Origin: Clostridiales bacterium
GTDB lineage: Bacteria > Bacillota > Clostridia > Oscillospirales > Acutalibacteraceae
Length of the DNA: 39,407 bases
Assembly (NCBI GenBank): GCA_012524025.1
Contig: JAAYSC010000051.1
Span: 1-39,407 of the forward strand
Direction: 5' to 3'
Both the position numbers and the translations under genes were made by a program. The notes beneath the pieces were generated by a model. That model worked only from the letters and a program-made list of their open reading frames with translations, searched no databases and was not told the DNA's origin. Positions 15,881 through 25,472 of the stretch are shown piece by piece; the first letter of the stretch is position 1, and every line of letters begins with the position of its first letter.

Positions 15881-15967
15881 TTATCTATCGGGCAACTCAT
15901 CCGGAATATTAATAGCCTTGTATACCTTCCCACAGTTTGTACATTTCCAGTTGCACTTGTAACATCG
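15881..15967 (-). pseudogene. remnant of a zinc-ribbon protein (C-terminal fragment)
   Basis: The minus strand reads CYKCNWKCTNCGK followed by a short tail ending in ELPDR and a stop at 15881-15883: four cysteines in two CxxC pairs. There is no start codon, and an in-frame stop lies immediately upstream. A neighbouring frame just upstream (CKQLKLKATDGKRYS) also looks like protein, so a frameshift in a once longer gene is likely. I cannot name the family; zinc ribbons of this form end SprT-like and several DNA-binding proteins. Confidence 0.35.
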
Positions 15968-16018
15968 TTACTATAGCGTTTCCCGTCCGTTGCCTTCAAT
16001 TTCAGTTGCTTACAAATA

Positions 16019-16414
16019 TTATTCTTTTATATACCCCGTTGTTGATACCTTGGCAACTAGGTTCCCGCTGTCGTCACTGACTTCAATTTCATAAAAGCAA
16101 ATTTTCTTTGAGCTTTTTATGAGTTTTGCCTCGCCAAACAAGACCGGCCCCTTGCTTGCGCTAATATAATTTATTTGGCTTGTCAATGTCACAGTAAGTT
16201 CCCCGCCGCAATTTGCCGCAACCGCAAAGGCAAAGTCTGCCAGGGTAAAGATTGCCCCGCCCATGACAAAACCTTCCATGTTCAAATGCCTGCCTTCAAT
16301 CTTCAGGCTGCATTTTGCATAACCGGGGTGGGCATCTTCTATCTCTATGCCGGTAGTTTCCGTTGCATAGAGATCTTTTTTGAATCTTTCTCTTGCGCTT
16401 TGTTTGTAATCCAT
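16019..16414 (-). CDS. PaaI-family hotdog-fold thioesterase
   Basis: A 131-residue hotdog protein of the PaaI/YbgC-like acyl-CoA thioesterase group. The signature segment is HLNMEGFVMGGAIFTLADFA, where the usual acidic or Asn catalytic position and the GG turn are kept, followed by SQINYISASKGPVLFGEAKL. Full length for the family. It should hydrolyse a small or aryl acyl-CoA in the cytosol; the substrate is unknown. The ATG follows AGGAG. It is 110 bases downstream of the DUF4143 ATPase gene. Confidence 0.8.
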   Translation of the reverse strand: MDYKQSARERFKKDLYATETTGIEIEDAHPGYAKCSLKIEGRHLNMEGFVMGGAIFTLADFAFAVAANCGGELTVTLTSQINYISASKGPVLFGEAKLIKSSKKICFYEIEVSDDSGNLVAKVSTTGYIKE

Positions 16415-16524
16415 CCTCGACTCCTAAATGGCAATAAAGAAGAGCTGACTTCAAGTTTCGCCGCATCATTGTCCACAACTTTTTTCAGGTAAGCCACTAA
16501 ATCTACTTGCATCAGTTCCAAAAT

Positions 16525-17751
16525 TTATTCTTTGCCACATAACCAATCAATCAGGTTTCTATGGACTATTCCGTCTGAGTCAGAAGTAATTTCATCAAGG
16601 GATAATACAATTTTCTCATAATTATCATTGATTTCTTTTAATGACCTAAACTCTCTTTCTCTCGTTTCTTTAGTAGATAAAAGGTAAGAAACTTGAATAT
16701 ACTTTTTATCTATCCCTGATTCAAGTTTCTTTTCAGCAATGAAATCTACTTCATACTGATTTGTTTTGCCAACAAAAACCTCATAGCCTTTTGACATTAA
16801 CTCAAGCAATACAATGTTTTCTAAAACAAGCTCTATATCTTCTTCATTTCTGCCAATTATTGCCTGCCTCAAACCATGGTCAACCACATAATATTTTTCT
16901 TGACCGGAAAGTAATTTCTTGCCCTGAATATCATAACGCTTTAAGGGAATAATAAAATAAGCATTTTCTGCAAAGCTCAAATAATTAATTATTGTTGTTA
17001 CCGAAGCCTTGAGCCCTTCATTTTTCAAGTATCGATTTACCGAGTTAGCTGAAAATGTTCTACCAATGTTTCCTAACACAAAAATCATTAATCTTCGTAA
17101 TAATTCCGAGTCCCTAATTTTTTCTCTCTCTATAATATCTTTTAAAACAATTGAATTGTATAAATCTGATAAGTAATTTACATGATCTTGATATGAAAAC
17201 TTTTGAAGAACGGTGAATGGCATTGCTCCTTCTACAATATAGTCTTTAAAATACTCCCTATCGCTTTTCTCTATTCCAATGCTCTTTTTGCCCTTCATAT
17301 ACTCGGTAAATGTAAAGGGATATATTTCAAACTTTACATATCTTCCTGCAATAAGAGTCGACAATTCCCCTGATAACAACTTAGCGTTGGAACCGGTGAT
17401 ATAAATATCAAGACCATCCCCGAAGCTTGCTCGCAAAGAGTTAATAACTTTCTCAAAGCTTTCAACTTCTTGAATTTCATCTAAAAATATATATGTTTTT
17501 TTACCTATCTCTTTTATTTTATTTTCAATAAACTCATTTAAAAGATGATAATCTTTCAATGGCTCATATTTAAGCTCTTCAAAATTAATGGTAACAATTT
17601 GACTGAGCTCCACTTTTTTTGAGATTAAGTGTTCTTGAATAAGCCTTAACATCACCGATTTGCCCGAGCGCCTAACGCCCACAATAACCTTTATTAGTTC
17701 AGTGTCAATAAAAGGTACTATCGCTTTTAGATAATTATCCCTGAGGATCAT
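16525..17751 (-). CDS. AAA-family ATPase with C-terminal DUF4143 domain
   Basis: A 408-residue protein of the widespread AAA_14/DUF4143 group. Walker A is GVRRSGKS near residue 25-32, Walker B is YIFLDEIQEV near 93, and sensor-like ITGSNAKLL follows. The C-terminal DUF4143 part includes a PD-(D/E)XK-like strand, YEVDFIAEKK. The biological role of the family is not settled; copies are scattered by horizontal transfer and occur near restriction and toxin loci. ATG 17751 is chosen for GGAGGTGG four bases upstream. It has a promoter whose -10 lies in a palindrome, so it is probably repressed (inference). Confidence 0.85.
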   Translation of the reverse strand: MILRDNYLKAIVPFIDTELIKVIVGVRRSGKSVMLRLIQEHLISKKVELSQIVTINFEELKYEPLKDYHLLNEFIENKIKEIGKKTYIFLDEIQEVESFEKVINSLRASFGDGLDIYITGSNAKLLSGELSTLIAGRYVKFEIYPFTFTEYMKGKKSIGIEKSDREYFKDYIVEGAMPFTVLQKFSYQDHVNYLSDLYNSIVLKDIIEREKIRDSELLRRLMIFVLGNIGRTFSANSVNRYLKNEGLKASVTTIINYLSFAENAYFIIPLKRYDIQGKKLLSGQEKYYVVDHGLRQAIIGRNEEDIELVLENIVLLELMSKGYEVFVGKTNQYEVDFIAEKKLESGIDKKYIQVSYLLSTKETREREFRSLKEINDNYEKIVLSLDEITSDSDGIVHRNLIDWLCGKE

Positions 17752-17765
17752 ATGACCACCTCCCA

Positions 17766-17799
17766 TTTCCATTGTAATGGAAACAAACGGCAAAATCAA
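17766..17799 (-). promoter_or_regulatory. promoter with overlapping palindromic operator for the DUF4143 ATPase
   Basis: On the minus strand TTGATT (17794-17799) and TACAAT (17771-17776) are 17 bases apart. The -10 sits inside TTTCCATT-GT-AATGGAAA (17766-17783), 8-bp arms. A related site TCCATTATGATGGA occurs about 80 bases upstream at 17848-17861. Confidence 0.6.
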
Positions 17800-17847
17800 G
17801 GCCTGCATCCATCGTGTTGTATGATATTTGTGTTTTTCGCGATTTCA

Positions 17848-17861
17848 TCCATTATGATGGA
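17848..17861. promoter_or_regulatory. second TCCAT/ATGGA palindrome upstream of the ATPase gene
   Basis: TCCATTATGATGGA repeats the core of the palindrome at 17766-17783 with a centre-to-centre spacing of about 80 bases. Two matching sites suggest a dimeric regulator that could loop the DNA (inference). Confidence 0.4.
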
Positions 17862-17914
17862 CAAAATTCTTTGGAAATATTCTCTGTTTTCTGATTTAGG
17901 CGACAAAAACAAGA

Positions 17915-18709
17915 CTAATAGAGATAAATCTTTCTTAAAGCTTCTAAATCTTCTTTCTTCAACCCTAAGCAGTCTTCTGCATAGCTGTCAAAGCCCGGAT
18001 AGCTTTCCACGCTTGCCAAGAAGCCTTCAATATATTCTTCCTTAACCATCAGGACGCCTTCTATAATTTTCAAAACTTCGGGATTCTTTGTCATTCTTCC
18101 GGCAAAGGATAAATATCTTTCAAGCTCATCTTTGCGGTATTGGTTTGACAACATATAGTTTTCTATAACATCCTGCCGGGATACACCCAAAGCCAGCATG
18201 AGCAAGGCCGCCAAGATGCCCGTTCTGTCTTTACCGGCCGAACAATGGAAGAGGAGCGGCTCACCTTCAAGCTCAATAATCTCTTTTATCAGGTCCCCAA
18301 AAGCATGAGACTTTTGGGCCATGAGTTTATAGGTGTCGCTTAAAAAGTCGCCCATCCCCATCAACATTTCTAAAGAAACATCTTGAATGCTAAAGCCTTC
18401 GGCTTTTACCGCCGCTTGCGATGGATTTAAGGCCAGCATTTGATCTTTCAAGGAATTGAAAATGGGTCTGTGCCTGTATTCTATCCCTTGAGGTAAGGTG
18501 TAGGAGGATGCTTTTGTTTCGTCATCGGCCCGCAAATCAAAAACGGTGGTAATTTTTAGGGGCTCTAATATGGCACCCAACTCTTCTTCGGAAAGATTTA
18601 ATCCTCCGCTTCTGTAAAGGAGGTTTTCTTTAACCTTGCGGCCGTCCTTGCCTTCATAGCCACCTAACTGCCTTAAGTTTTCAATCTTTTTATCGTTGTT
18701 TTTTAGCAA
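17915..18709 (-). CDS. tyrosine-protein phosphatase (Y_phosphatase3 / IphP type)
   Basis: A protein of 264 residues from the TTG at 18709, which has AAAGGAAG upstream; a GTG at 18742 would add 11 residues but has no ribosome site. The P-loop is HCSAGKDRTG near residues 155-164, with the catalytic cysteine and arginine. The N-terminal NLRQLGGYEGKDGRKVK and LYRSGGL are typical of the IphP-like bacterial tyrosine phosphatases, and VFDLRADDE supplies the general acid region. No signal peptide. The target is unknown. Confidence 0.85.
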   Translation of the reverse strand: MLKNNDKKIENLRQLGGYEGKDGRKVKENLLYRSGGLNLSEEELGAILEPLKITTVFDLRADDETKASSYTLPQGIEYRHRPIFNSLKDQMLALNPSQAAVKAEGFSIQDVSLEMLMGMGDFLSDTYKLMAQKSHAFGDLIKEIIELEGEPLLFHCSAGKDRTGILAALLMLALGVSRQDVIENYMLSNQYRKDELERYLSFAGRMTKNPEVLKIIEGVLMVKEEYIEGFLASVESYPGFDSYAEDCLGLKKEDLEALRKIYLY

Positions 18710-18843
18710 GTTTTTACTTCCTTTCTTATCAGAACTCTCCACTAATTGTCTTATTTGTGTATAGTTCTGACTTCCTTCTTTTTCCCCGCAATCTCAATAA
18801 AGCCTTATCACCGATTAGGCAAGCTCGATATTAGCAAAAAATC

Positions 18844-21840
18844 TTAATCATACTTTTTCTTAGTATCAATCAAATAAGTCGGCAAGGCTTCATTTAACAG
18901 GCTCATGGTATGGGCCAGCGGGTTGCCCGCCTCTTGGTTTTCTGCCTTATCGTAATCAATGCTTTCTTGAATCTCGTCAACATAAGGAATTATTTCTTTG
19001 TTGGATGGGTCAAATTGCTCCAATGACCTGGCCAAAACCGCTTCATCAACTCCCCAAGTTTTTGCAAACTCGGCTGTGGATTTTTCCACTCTCGACTTTT
19101 TCCAATCCTCAAAGGCTTGGTCAAAGTCCAGTTCCGCCTTTATGTGGCCGGTTAAAAGCTCGGTTTCCACAAACTCCTTGAGCAGCTGTGCCTGCTTGGC
19201 CTGCCCCATGTCGCTTAATTCTTGAATTTCTTCATATATCAGCCTTAGGGTTTCATCGTCAACCGTCTTATAGCCTTTTTCATTTTTTACCCTGGCACCT
19301 ATAAGGCTTAATATATGCTTTTCATCTATAACTTGTGTGGCAGTTATTCTGGTTTTTCCGCTTAAGGGGATGACCGGAATATCTTCGTCTTCATCCCTTT
19401 CCTTGTAGGTCAGGTTTTTATAGGCACCCACATATTTAAGCCAAGTGTGTTCGTCTAATTTAAAACTCTCGTCATCCCATTTGTATTCATAATATTGCAT
19501 GACCTTGCCCAATTGATTTGATGCGTCCATGAAACAGAGAATAAAAAACTCCTTGGCTCTTTCATCCGAACTCAGGCTTTCCCATTGGGTCGGTTCTTTT
19601 AAGGATTTTTTGAGCTCTTCAATTTTTTGGGCAAGTTTGGCCGTGGCCGTCTTGTAATTTTCAACAAGGGCTATGGAACTCGTTCCGCCGCTCCCATAAA
19701 GTTTTAGGGCAATATTTACTTGTTCTTCCGTAATTTTAGGGTATAGGAAGTTTACAATGGAACCAAATTCTTTATCCTTGTTATAAACCCTGTTGGTTCT
19801 TGAATAGGCCTGGATTAAACCTTGAAGGGCCAATTGCCTGTCCACATAAAGGGTGTTAAGTCGCTTGGCATCGTAACCCGTCAACAGTTGGTCGGCAACG
19901 ATTATAAGGTCAATGTTTTTTGGGGTTCTCCCGCTACCGCCCCTGGTACCCCTATCTACTATATCTTCAAAATAAGCTTCCTCACCTTTTTTCAAATCTC
20001 CACGGACAAACTCAATACCGGTAAAGGATGCATAATCTTTAAACATCTTTTCAATAATCTCAGGCTTTACTTTTTCTTTTTCCTTTTCCTCTTCATTTTC
20101 ACCGCCAAAGCTGAAGGTTAGGGCGATATTTATACCGTCTTCCTTGTCTTCAAGCTGCCTTCTGAATTCGTCAAAATATTCAATGGCTCTCTTTTTATAG
20201 GCAACCGTCAGGATGGCGTTAAAGTACCTGCCTTTTGACTGTTCTTCCCAGTTGGCCAAGATTCTTTCAACTACCCTGGGAATGTGGGTTTCATCCTGAT
20301 ATACAAGTATATCGCGCTTGACCGCTTCTTTTTCCACCTCAATGTCACTTAGGGAAGAAACTTTTCTTTCTATCTCTAATTCAGACATATCCGGTTTTTC
20401 TTCCTGCATATGCTCAATTATTTGCAGACGCAAATCCTCATAGCTTGTAAATTCACCGGTATTAATATAATCAACATTAAAGCCCAGCACGTTGCCGTCG
20501 GCAATGGCTTGGTCTATGGTGTATTTATGAAGCTCCGGGCCAAAGAGCTTTTCGGTGGTGTCTATAAGTTCGCTCTTTTGATTTATCATACCCTTGACTT
20601 GGTTTTCATCAAATAGGGGGGTGCCTGTATAGCCGTAAAACAAACCGTTTTTTTTGAAAAAGCTCTTAATATTAACCATCATTTCGCCCATGGTGGTTCT
20701 GTGGGCTTCATCAATTATGAATACTATTTTCTTTTCAGCAAGCCCATAATCTTTGTTTTCGATTAGTTGCTTAACAAGGCTATTTAATTTAAAGGTTGTT
20801 GTGACTACTATTCCCTTGCTATATTCAATTTGTCTTTTCAATTGGGATGTATATTTTGTGCTGTCAACCCTTACAGGTTCGTATTTGGAATATGCTTCAA
20901 ATTTTTCACCGGTCTTTTTGTCTAACTCTTTTCTGTCCACCAAGAAAATGACCTTGTCAAAACCGCCGCGGGTAGAAAGAAAGAGGGCAGTTTTAAAACT
21001 GGTCACCGTCTTACCGGAACCTGTGGTGTGCCAGACATAACCCCCGTGGGGGACTTTGTCTTCATTATCTAAACCGAAGGCTGCCAATTCTACAGCCTGC
21101 AGGGCATAAACCTGATATGGTCGCATTATCATGTGCCGGCGTTCTTCTTCATTTTCGGCTTCGTCAATAATTAAATAGTCTCCGACCATTTGATGGGCCA
21201 TTGGAATCATTAAAAACTTAGCCACAACCTCCCGCCAAGCATTGATGGGGGTGTTATCCTTGTCCGCCCAGCCGAAGACAAACTTTAGGTTAAAGTCGTT
21301 TATGGTCTTGGGAGTAGCAAAATACCTGGTAGCAACTTCCGAGGTTATGACCATCATTTGGGAAAAGGCCATGAAGCCGTTATTATATTCGCCGTCCCTA
21401 TAATATCTTTTGAACTGGTAGAAAGCTTCGGTCAAAGATTTGTCCGCCCGCTTTTGCTCAATGTTTATAAGAGGTAGGCCGTTAATGAGCAAGATAATAT
21501 CAAAGCGGTTGCCATAGTGGCTTGTTACTTCCCTGGCAATGTTATAGCTGGAATCACCGCCACTGACCTGGGCTTTTTTGAAAATGGTCAAGGTTATCTG
21601 ACGGCGGTTTACCTTGGGGTTGTTGTCCCTGTAGATGCCGTCAATTTTTCCTATAGAACCTTCCATGGATAAAACCTTGGCGGCTTCAAAGCTGTTTCCT
21701 ATTTGCTTGACTTTGTTCATAACTTGCTCAAATTCGCCATTGGTCAGGGGCACACCTTCCAGCATATCCGCATTAAGGCGATTGAGCTCACTACGCCAGA
21801 AGTTGATTAAATCTTCCACCGTAACCTTAACCCAAAACAA
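18844..21840 (-). CDS. hsdR: type I restriction enzyme R subunit (HsdR), N-terminus lost
   Basis: A frame of 998 codons for the motor and nuclease subunit of a type I system. The nuclease core is visible as D114 in NRFDIILLING and E128-x-K130 in INIEQKR. The helicase has Walker A TTGSGKT at 272-278, DEAH in FIIDEAHRTTMGE and a long C-terminal part. Family members begin with about 25-35 residues of the SEAELE...LIKQLQ...GY type before the VEDLINFWRSELNRLNA helix. Here those residues are absent, and the frame opens inside the damaged end of hsdS. A TTG at 21840 or the GTG at 21819 (AAGG upstream) are the only starts. Activity is doubtful because M and S partners are also damaged. Confidence 0.85.
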   Translation of the reverse strand: MFWVKVTVEDLINFWRSELNRLNADMLEGVPLTNGEFEQVMNKVKQIGNSFEAAKVLSMEGSIGKIDGIYRDNNPKVNRRQITLTIFKKAQVSGGDSSYNIAREVTSHYGNRFDIILLINGLPLINIEQKRADKSLTEAFYQFKRYYRDGEYNNGFMAFSQMMVITSEVATRYFATPKTINDFNLKFVFGWADKDNTPINAWREVVAKFLMIPMAHQMVGDYLIIDEAENEEERRHMIMRPYQVYALQAVELAAFGLDNEDKVPHGGYVWHTTGSGKTVTSFKTALFLSTRGGFDKVIFLVDRKELDKKTGEKFEAYSKYEPVRVDSTKYTSQLKRQIEYSKGIVVTTTFKLNSLVKQLIENKDYGLAEKKIVFIIDEAHRTTMGEMMVNIKSFFKKNGLFYGYTGTPLFDENQVKGMINQKSELIDTTEKLFGPELHKYTIDQAIADGNVLGFNVDYINTGEFTSYEDLRLQIIEHMQEEKPDMSELEIERKVSSLSDIEVEKEAVKRDILVYQDETHIPRVVERILANWEEQSKGRYFNAILTVAYKKRAIEYFDEFRRQLEDKEDGINIALTFSFGGENEEEKEKEKVKPEIIEKMFKDYASFTGIEFVRGDLKKGEEAYFEDIVDRGTRGGSGRTPKNIDLIIVADQLLTGYDAKRLNTLYVDRQLALQGLIQAYSRTNRVYNKDKEFGSIVNFLYPKITEEQVNIALKLYGSGGTSSIALVENYKTATAKLAQKIEELKKSLKEPTQWESLSSDERAKEFFILCFMDASNQLGKVMQYYEYKWDDESFKLDEHTWLKYVGAYKNLTYKERDEDEDIPVIPLSGKTRITATQVIDEKHILSLIGARVKNEKGYKTVDDETLRLIYEEIQELSDMGQAKQAQLLKEFVETELLTGHIKAELDFDQAFEDWKKSRVEKSTAEFAKTWGVDEAVLARSLEQFDPSNKEIIPYVDEIQESIDYDKAENQEAGNPLAHTMSLLNEALPTYLIDTKKKYD

Positions 21841-22823
21841 AAACTATTTAGATATATATTTGGTTTGCTTCCAAGCCAAACAGATGACATTCCAACCTCC
21901 TCGGGGGTTTCCGATGAAGTGGTAAAAAATACATCTCCAAATTGAACCTCATCTTGTTTATCATCCATCTCGACATTTTCAGTTTGTCTTTCATCAGAAA
22001 TCAAATTGTTAAAAACATTTAGATAGGTAACAAACTCTGCCTCTCCATGTCCAAAATCTTCTTTTGTTTTACCGGTCAAACCTGAATAAGTCTTCCCCAT
22101 ATCCCCAAGTCTACGCTTTTCCCATGGCTCCGTAAAACCTGCAAACCTTCTTTTGGGGTAAAGCTCCCCTTCTTGGGGAAACATTTCTGCGAGGTAAGCT
22201 GATTTGCTTGCCTTGAGCTTATCTAAATTGGTTTGGTTAAGGCTGATGAGCTTGTCGAGAGTGGAGAAGAAATTGCCAATTTTTTCTTGTTCTTCTTTAC
22301 TTGGAAAAACGACTTTGGTTTCATTCAAGGTTGGCATTGAAATAGAAAGCACTTTAGTCCCTTGCATTAATGGTAGCAGTTGCTTGTGATATGCGTCTGA
22401 ATTTAAGTAATATCCCAGGTAACCCTTTCTAAATTCTTGCTTTGGTCTGCAAGGAATCGTATGTAGTCCTGATATAATCATTTCTCTTGTTATTCCTTGT
22501 ATTTCACTACATTTTCCAACAGTCTCATCCTCTGCCGCATCAGCAAAGATAATATCTCCGTTTTTCAGAAATGAAGTCCTATAGTTCTCTACTGAAATAC
22601 CGGTATTGATAAAAGGTAAATGTTCTTCATTCACATCTAAACATTCACCATAGTTAATCAAGATATCACCGTAATGAACATTGTACACTTCCCCTTTGTC
22701 ATAGTTAAGCCGTGCTCTGGAAAGGCTGTTGTTTTGAAGTTTGAAAAATATTTCTCCAAACTTCAATTTTTCCCAAGGCTTTATAAATCCCGCAAACCTT
22801 CTTTTGGGCACTAACTTTTTCAT
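21807..22823 (-). pseudogene. hsdS: type I restriction specificity subunit (HsdS), truncated in the second target-recognition domain
   Basis: A 338-residue frame. It starts KKLVPKRRFAGFIKPWEKLK, then the first target-recognition domain, then a central conserved helix near 190-215 (LDKLISLNQTNLDKLKASK). The start motif repeats as PKRRFAGFTEPWEKRRL at about 224, and the second domain begins. After NSFCFG the homology stops and the frame ends in a few random residues (LRLRWKI). Family members have about 400 residues with a second conserved helix, which is missing here. The ATG shares one base with the hsdM stop. Loss of the distal conserved region should impair binding to HsdM (inference). Confidence 0.8.
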
Positions 22824-24490
22824 TAGCTCACCACCAGTTCTGCCAGCAGGCTTTCAAAGCTTTTTTCCACCTTTTTACCTTCTTCTTCCAAATCCTTTAA
22901 GGTTGAACTGTAGCGCGTTTTTAAAAGCTTTAGTTTGTCCAGCTCTTCTTCCAAGGGTTGCCTTATAAGCTTTAGCATGTCTTCTTCCAAACTGCCAAAC
23001 CACTTTTCAAAGGCCAAGGCTTCCACTTCTTGCTTATTTAGTTTTGGGATACGCTCCGCTACCGCTTCTTCAAGTTCGGCTGCTTTTTTTCTTATCTTTG
23101 AACCAAGTGCAGATTTTTCTGCCAAAAGCTTTTCCGTCTTCTTTAGTAAAGGGTATTCATCCGAATTTTTATCATAGTTTTTAAGTTGGTCTTTTACAGC
23201 TTTGGCAACAAATGAATTGCCGGCCTCGCCTTCTTTGTTTTTAGTGATGCAATCATATAAAATTTCATTTTCTTCCGATTCTTCCACCTTGGCCGCTTCA
23301 AGCAAATCATCAAGCTCGGCTTCGGTTTCGGCAAGCTTTTGTTTTAGCTCTTCAATTTTCAAAGATTCTAGTGAGAAAATTTGCCGGACTATAAGCTCGT
23401 TTGGAATCAGGCTGCTAATCCAACCTTCTTGCACCATTCTTTTTTTATCCCCGCTACCTTTGCTGACCATATTGGCTTCCATGCTTCGGGCGGCTTCATA
23501 AAAACCTGTAAGGGCTATGACTTCTGTGTCTTCATTGAGTGAGTTGCCCCAAATTTCAGCCACCAGTTGGTAGCCGTTGTAGGCATCAACAAAGCTATAA
23601 TCGGCTAATATTCCCTTAATATCCAGTAACATCTTTTCCATAAGTTGCCTGCTGTCACTACCTGCTTCAAGGCCGCTTATAAGCTCAAAATATTGGGCAA
23701 GGTAGCCCCTTGTGGCTTGAGATAAATTTTCGGACAAGCCCTTTAGTTTTGCACTTTCAAAAACTTCTGTTTTAAGCTCTTCAATATCTTGGGTCAACTC
23801 AAAATAGCCCGGCCTGGTTTCCTCAAGCCCCGCCCACAAAATATCACCCACTAGGGAATTTAAGACAGGCAAGTCTTCAATATTTTTGACTGGGATGCCG
23901 CCTAAAAGATGTGCATCCACATCATGGGCTATATCGTCCGACAGGGGGCTGACATACCTTGGAATATTTAGGTTATAGTCATTTTCTAAAATGTCTTCCC
24001 TGCTAATTAGGGCACTGTAACCTTCTTTGGCTTTTCTTTCCACATAAGTGTCAACAAGCCTGGCTATATGTTTTTCTTGGAGGATATTTTGCTTGCCGAC
24101 TTTTTTAAATTCATTGGAAGCATCGATAATGAGTATAGGCTCATCCAGGGCTCTATCCTTCTTCAAAATGAGTATGGTCACGGGAATGCCCGTGTTGGTA
24201 AAGAGGTTACTCGGCAAACCGAGGACTGCGTCAATATGGTTCTTGTCTATCAGCCTCTTTCTGATTTCGCCTTCGGAACCGCCCCTGAACAAAACGCCAT
24301 GGGGCAGAACTATGGCCATGGTGCCGTCCTGACTTAAGTGAAAAAGTCCGTGGAGCAAGAAGGCATAATCCCCTTTGGAATCGGGCGGTAAAACACCCGC
24401 AATTTCAAACCTTGGGTCGCTTATCTTGAGCCCGGCTTTATTCCATTTTTTGGCGGAGTAGGGCGGGTTCATAACAATGGCATCAAACAA
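22823..24490 (-). pseudogene. hsdM: type I methyltransferase HsdM, 3' fragment after a frameshift
   Basis: A 555-codon frame holding the catalytic motif NPPY (FDAIVMNPPYSAKKW) of N6-adenine methyltransferases, the FLLHGLFHLSQDGTMAIVLPHG segment, and a long charged coiled-coil C-terminus from about residue 370 to the end that would contact HsdS. Its only start is a TTG in mid-domain, which is not credible. The homology continues directly from the upstream frame after GEGVL. It is therefore the 3' part of one gene. Its stop shares one base with the hsdS start. Confidence 0.85.
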
Positions 24491-25398
24491 GACACCTTCG
24501 CCGGGTTTTCCGGATCTTCCGGCCAGTCATGGGCCAAGGTGTTATCATTTCTCATGGTGATTTTTTCTGGCCTGACACCGTGTAGGAGCAGGTTCATCCG
24601 AGCCAAGTTATAGGTTGCCGTATTCATTTCCTGACCATAATAGTGCAGGTCTTTTTGAGCTTGGGTGCCCAAGTGTTTGCCAACGGTTAATAAAAGCGAA
24701 CCCGAACCCACGGTCGGGTCATAAATTTGACTGATATTAGAAGACTTTGTAACAATTTGGGCCATAACTTCACTAACCTGGTGGGGGGTATAGAACTCCC
24801 CGGCCTTCTTGCCGGATTCCATGGCGAATTGGCCTATCAAAAATTCATAGGCATCGCCTAAAATATCACTCTTTTGCAGTTTGACCATGTTAAGGTCGGC
24901 AAAGAGGATTATTAATTCTTGGATGTTTTTGCTTCTCTCATTAAGGTTGCTGCCTAGGGCCGTGTCGGTCATGTCAATGGTAGAACTTGCAAACAAGCCC
25001 TTGAAATCACCGGCACCCTCTTCAAGGTAAATTGAGCGTTCAAACTCATTGAGGCTGTCGGTAACCTTTTGGAGCTCAAAATTTCCTGAATTAATATCTT
25101 CAACCCAAACCTGGTAGAGGTATTCGGGCTTGACAAAGTAACCCAGAACTTGCTGGATAGATTTGTCCAAACTTTCGCCATAATCCAACCTGGCTTTTTT
25201 GTAGGTCTGCACCAACTCTTCTTCGGCCACCTGCCCTAATCGGGCGGAGATTTTAAAGGTTTCCAAGGTCTTGTCACTTAAAAATTTATAGAACATTAGG
25301 CCCAGCATATAGTCTTTGTAGCGGCTGGCATCCATGGAGCCCCTAAGTTCATTTGCGCCGTCCCATAAGCGTTTTTTAATGCTATCGGATGTGATCAT
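24469..25398 (-). pseudogene. hsdM: type I methyltransferase HsdM, 5' fragment up to the frameshift
   Basis: A 309-codon frame with the HsdM N-terminal domain (KKRLWDGANELRGSMDASRY, then MLGLMFYKFLSD), EFYTPHQVSEVM and the AdoMet-binding motif DPTVGSGSLLLTVG. After WPEDPENP it runs into a stop. Restoring one G in the CCCGG run at plus positions about 24500-24505 rejoins the frame GEGVLFDAIVMNPPYS of the 3' part. A perfect AAAGGAGG precedes the ATG. Whole length would be about 860 residues. The lesion may be a true mutation or a base-calling error. Confidence 0.85.
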
Positions 25399-25472
25399 TT
25401 TGTCCTCCTTTGGGTGGGTGTTAATTGGGGGTAGGGATGTTGTCGCATGAGTGTAGTGAGCTAGTTAATAAC

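Noticed and set aside
16345-16512. A 55-codon minus-strand frame starting MQVDLVAYLKKVVDND in the gap after the thioesterase start
   Set aside because: The first 30 codons look protein-like, but the rest overlaps the thioesterase gene out of frame and the ribosome site is weak. It may be a decayed scrap.
24469-24510. Programmed frameshift in hsdM
   Set aside because: No slippery heptamer or stimulatory structure is evident, and HsdM is normally one continuous frame.
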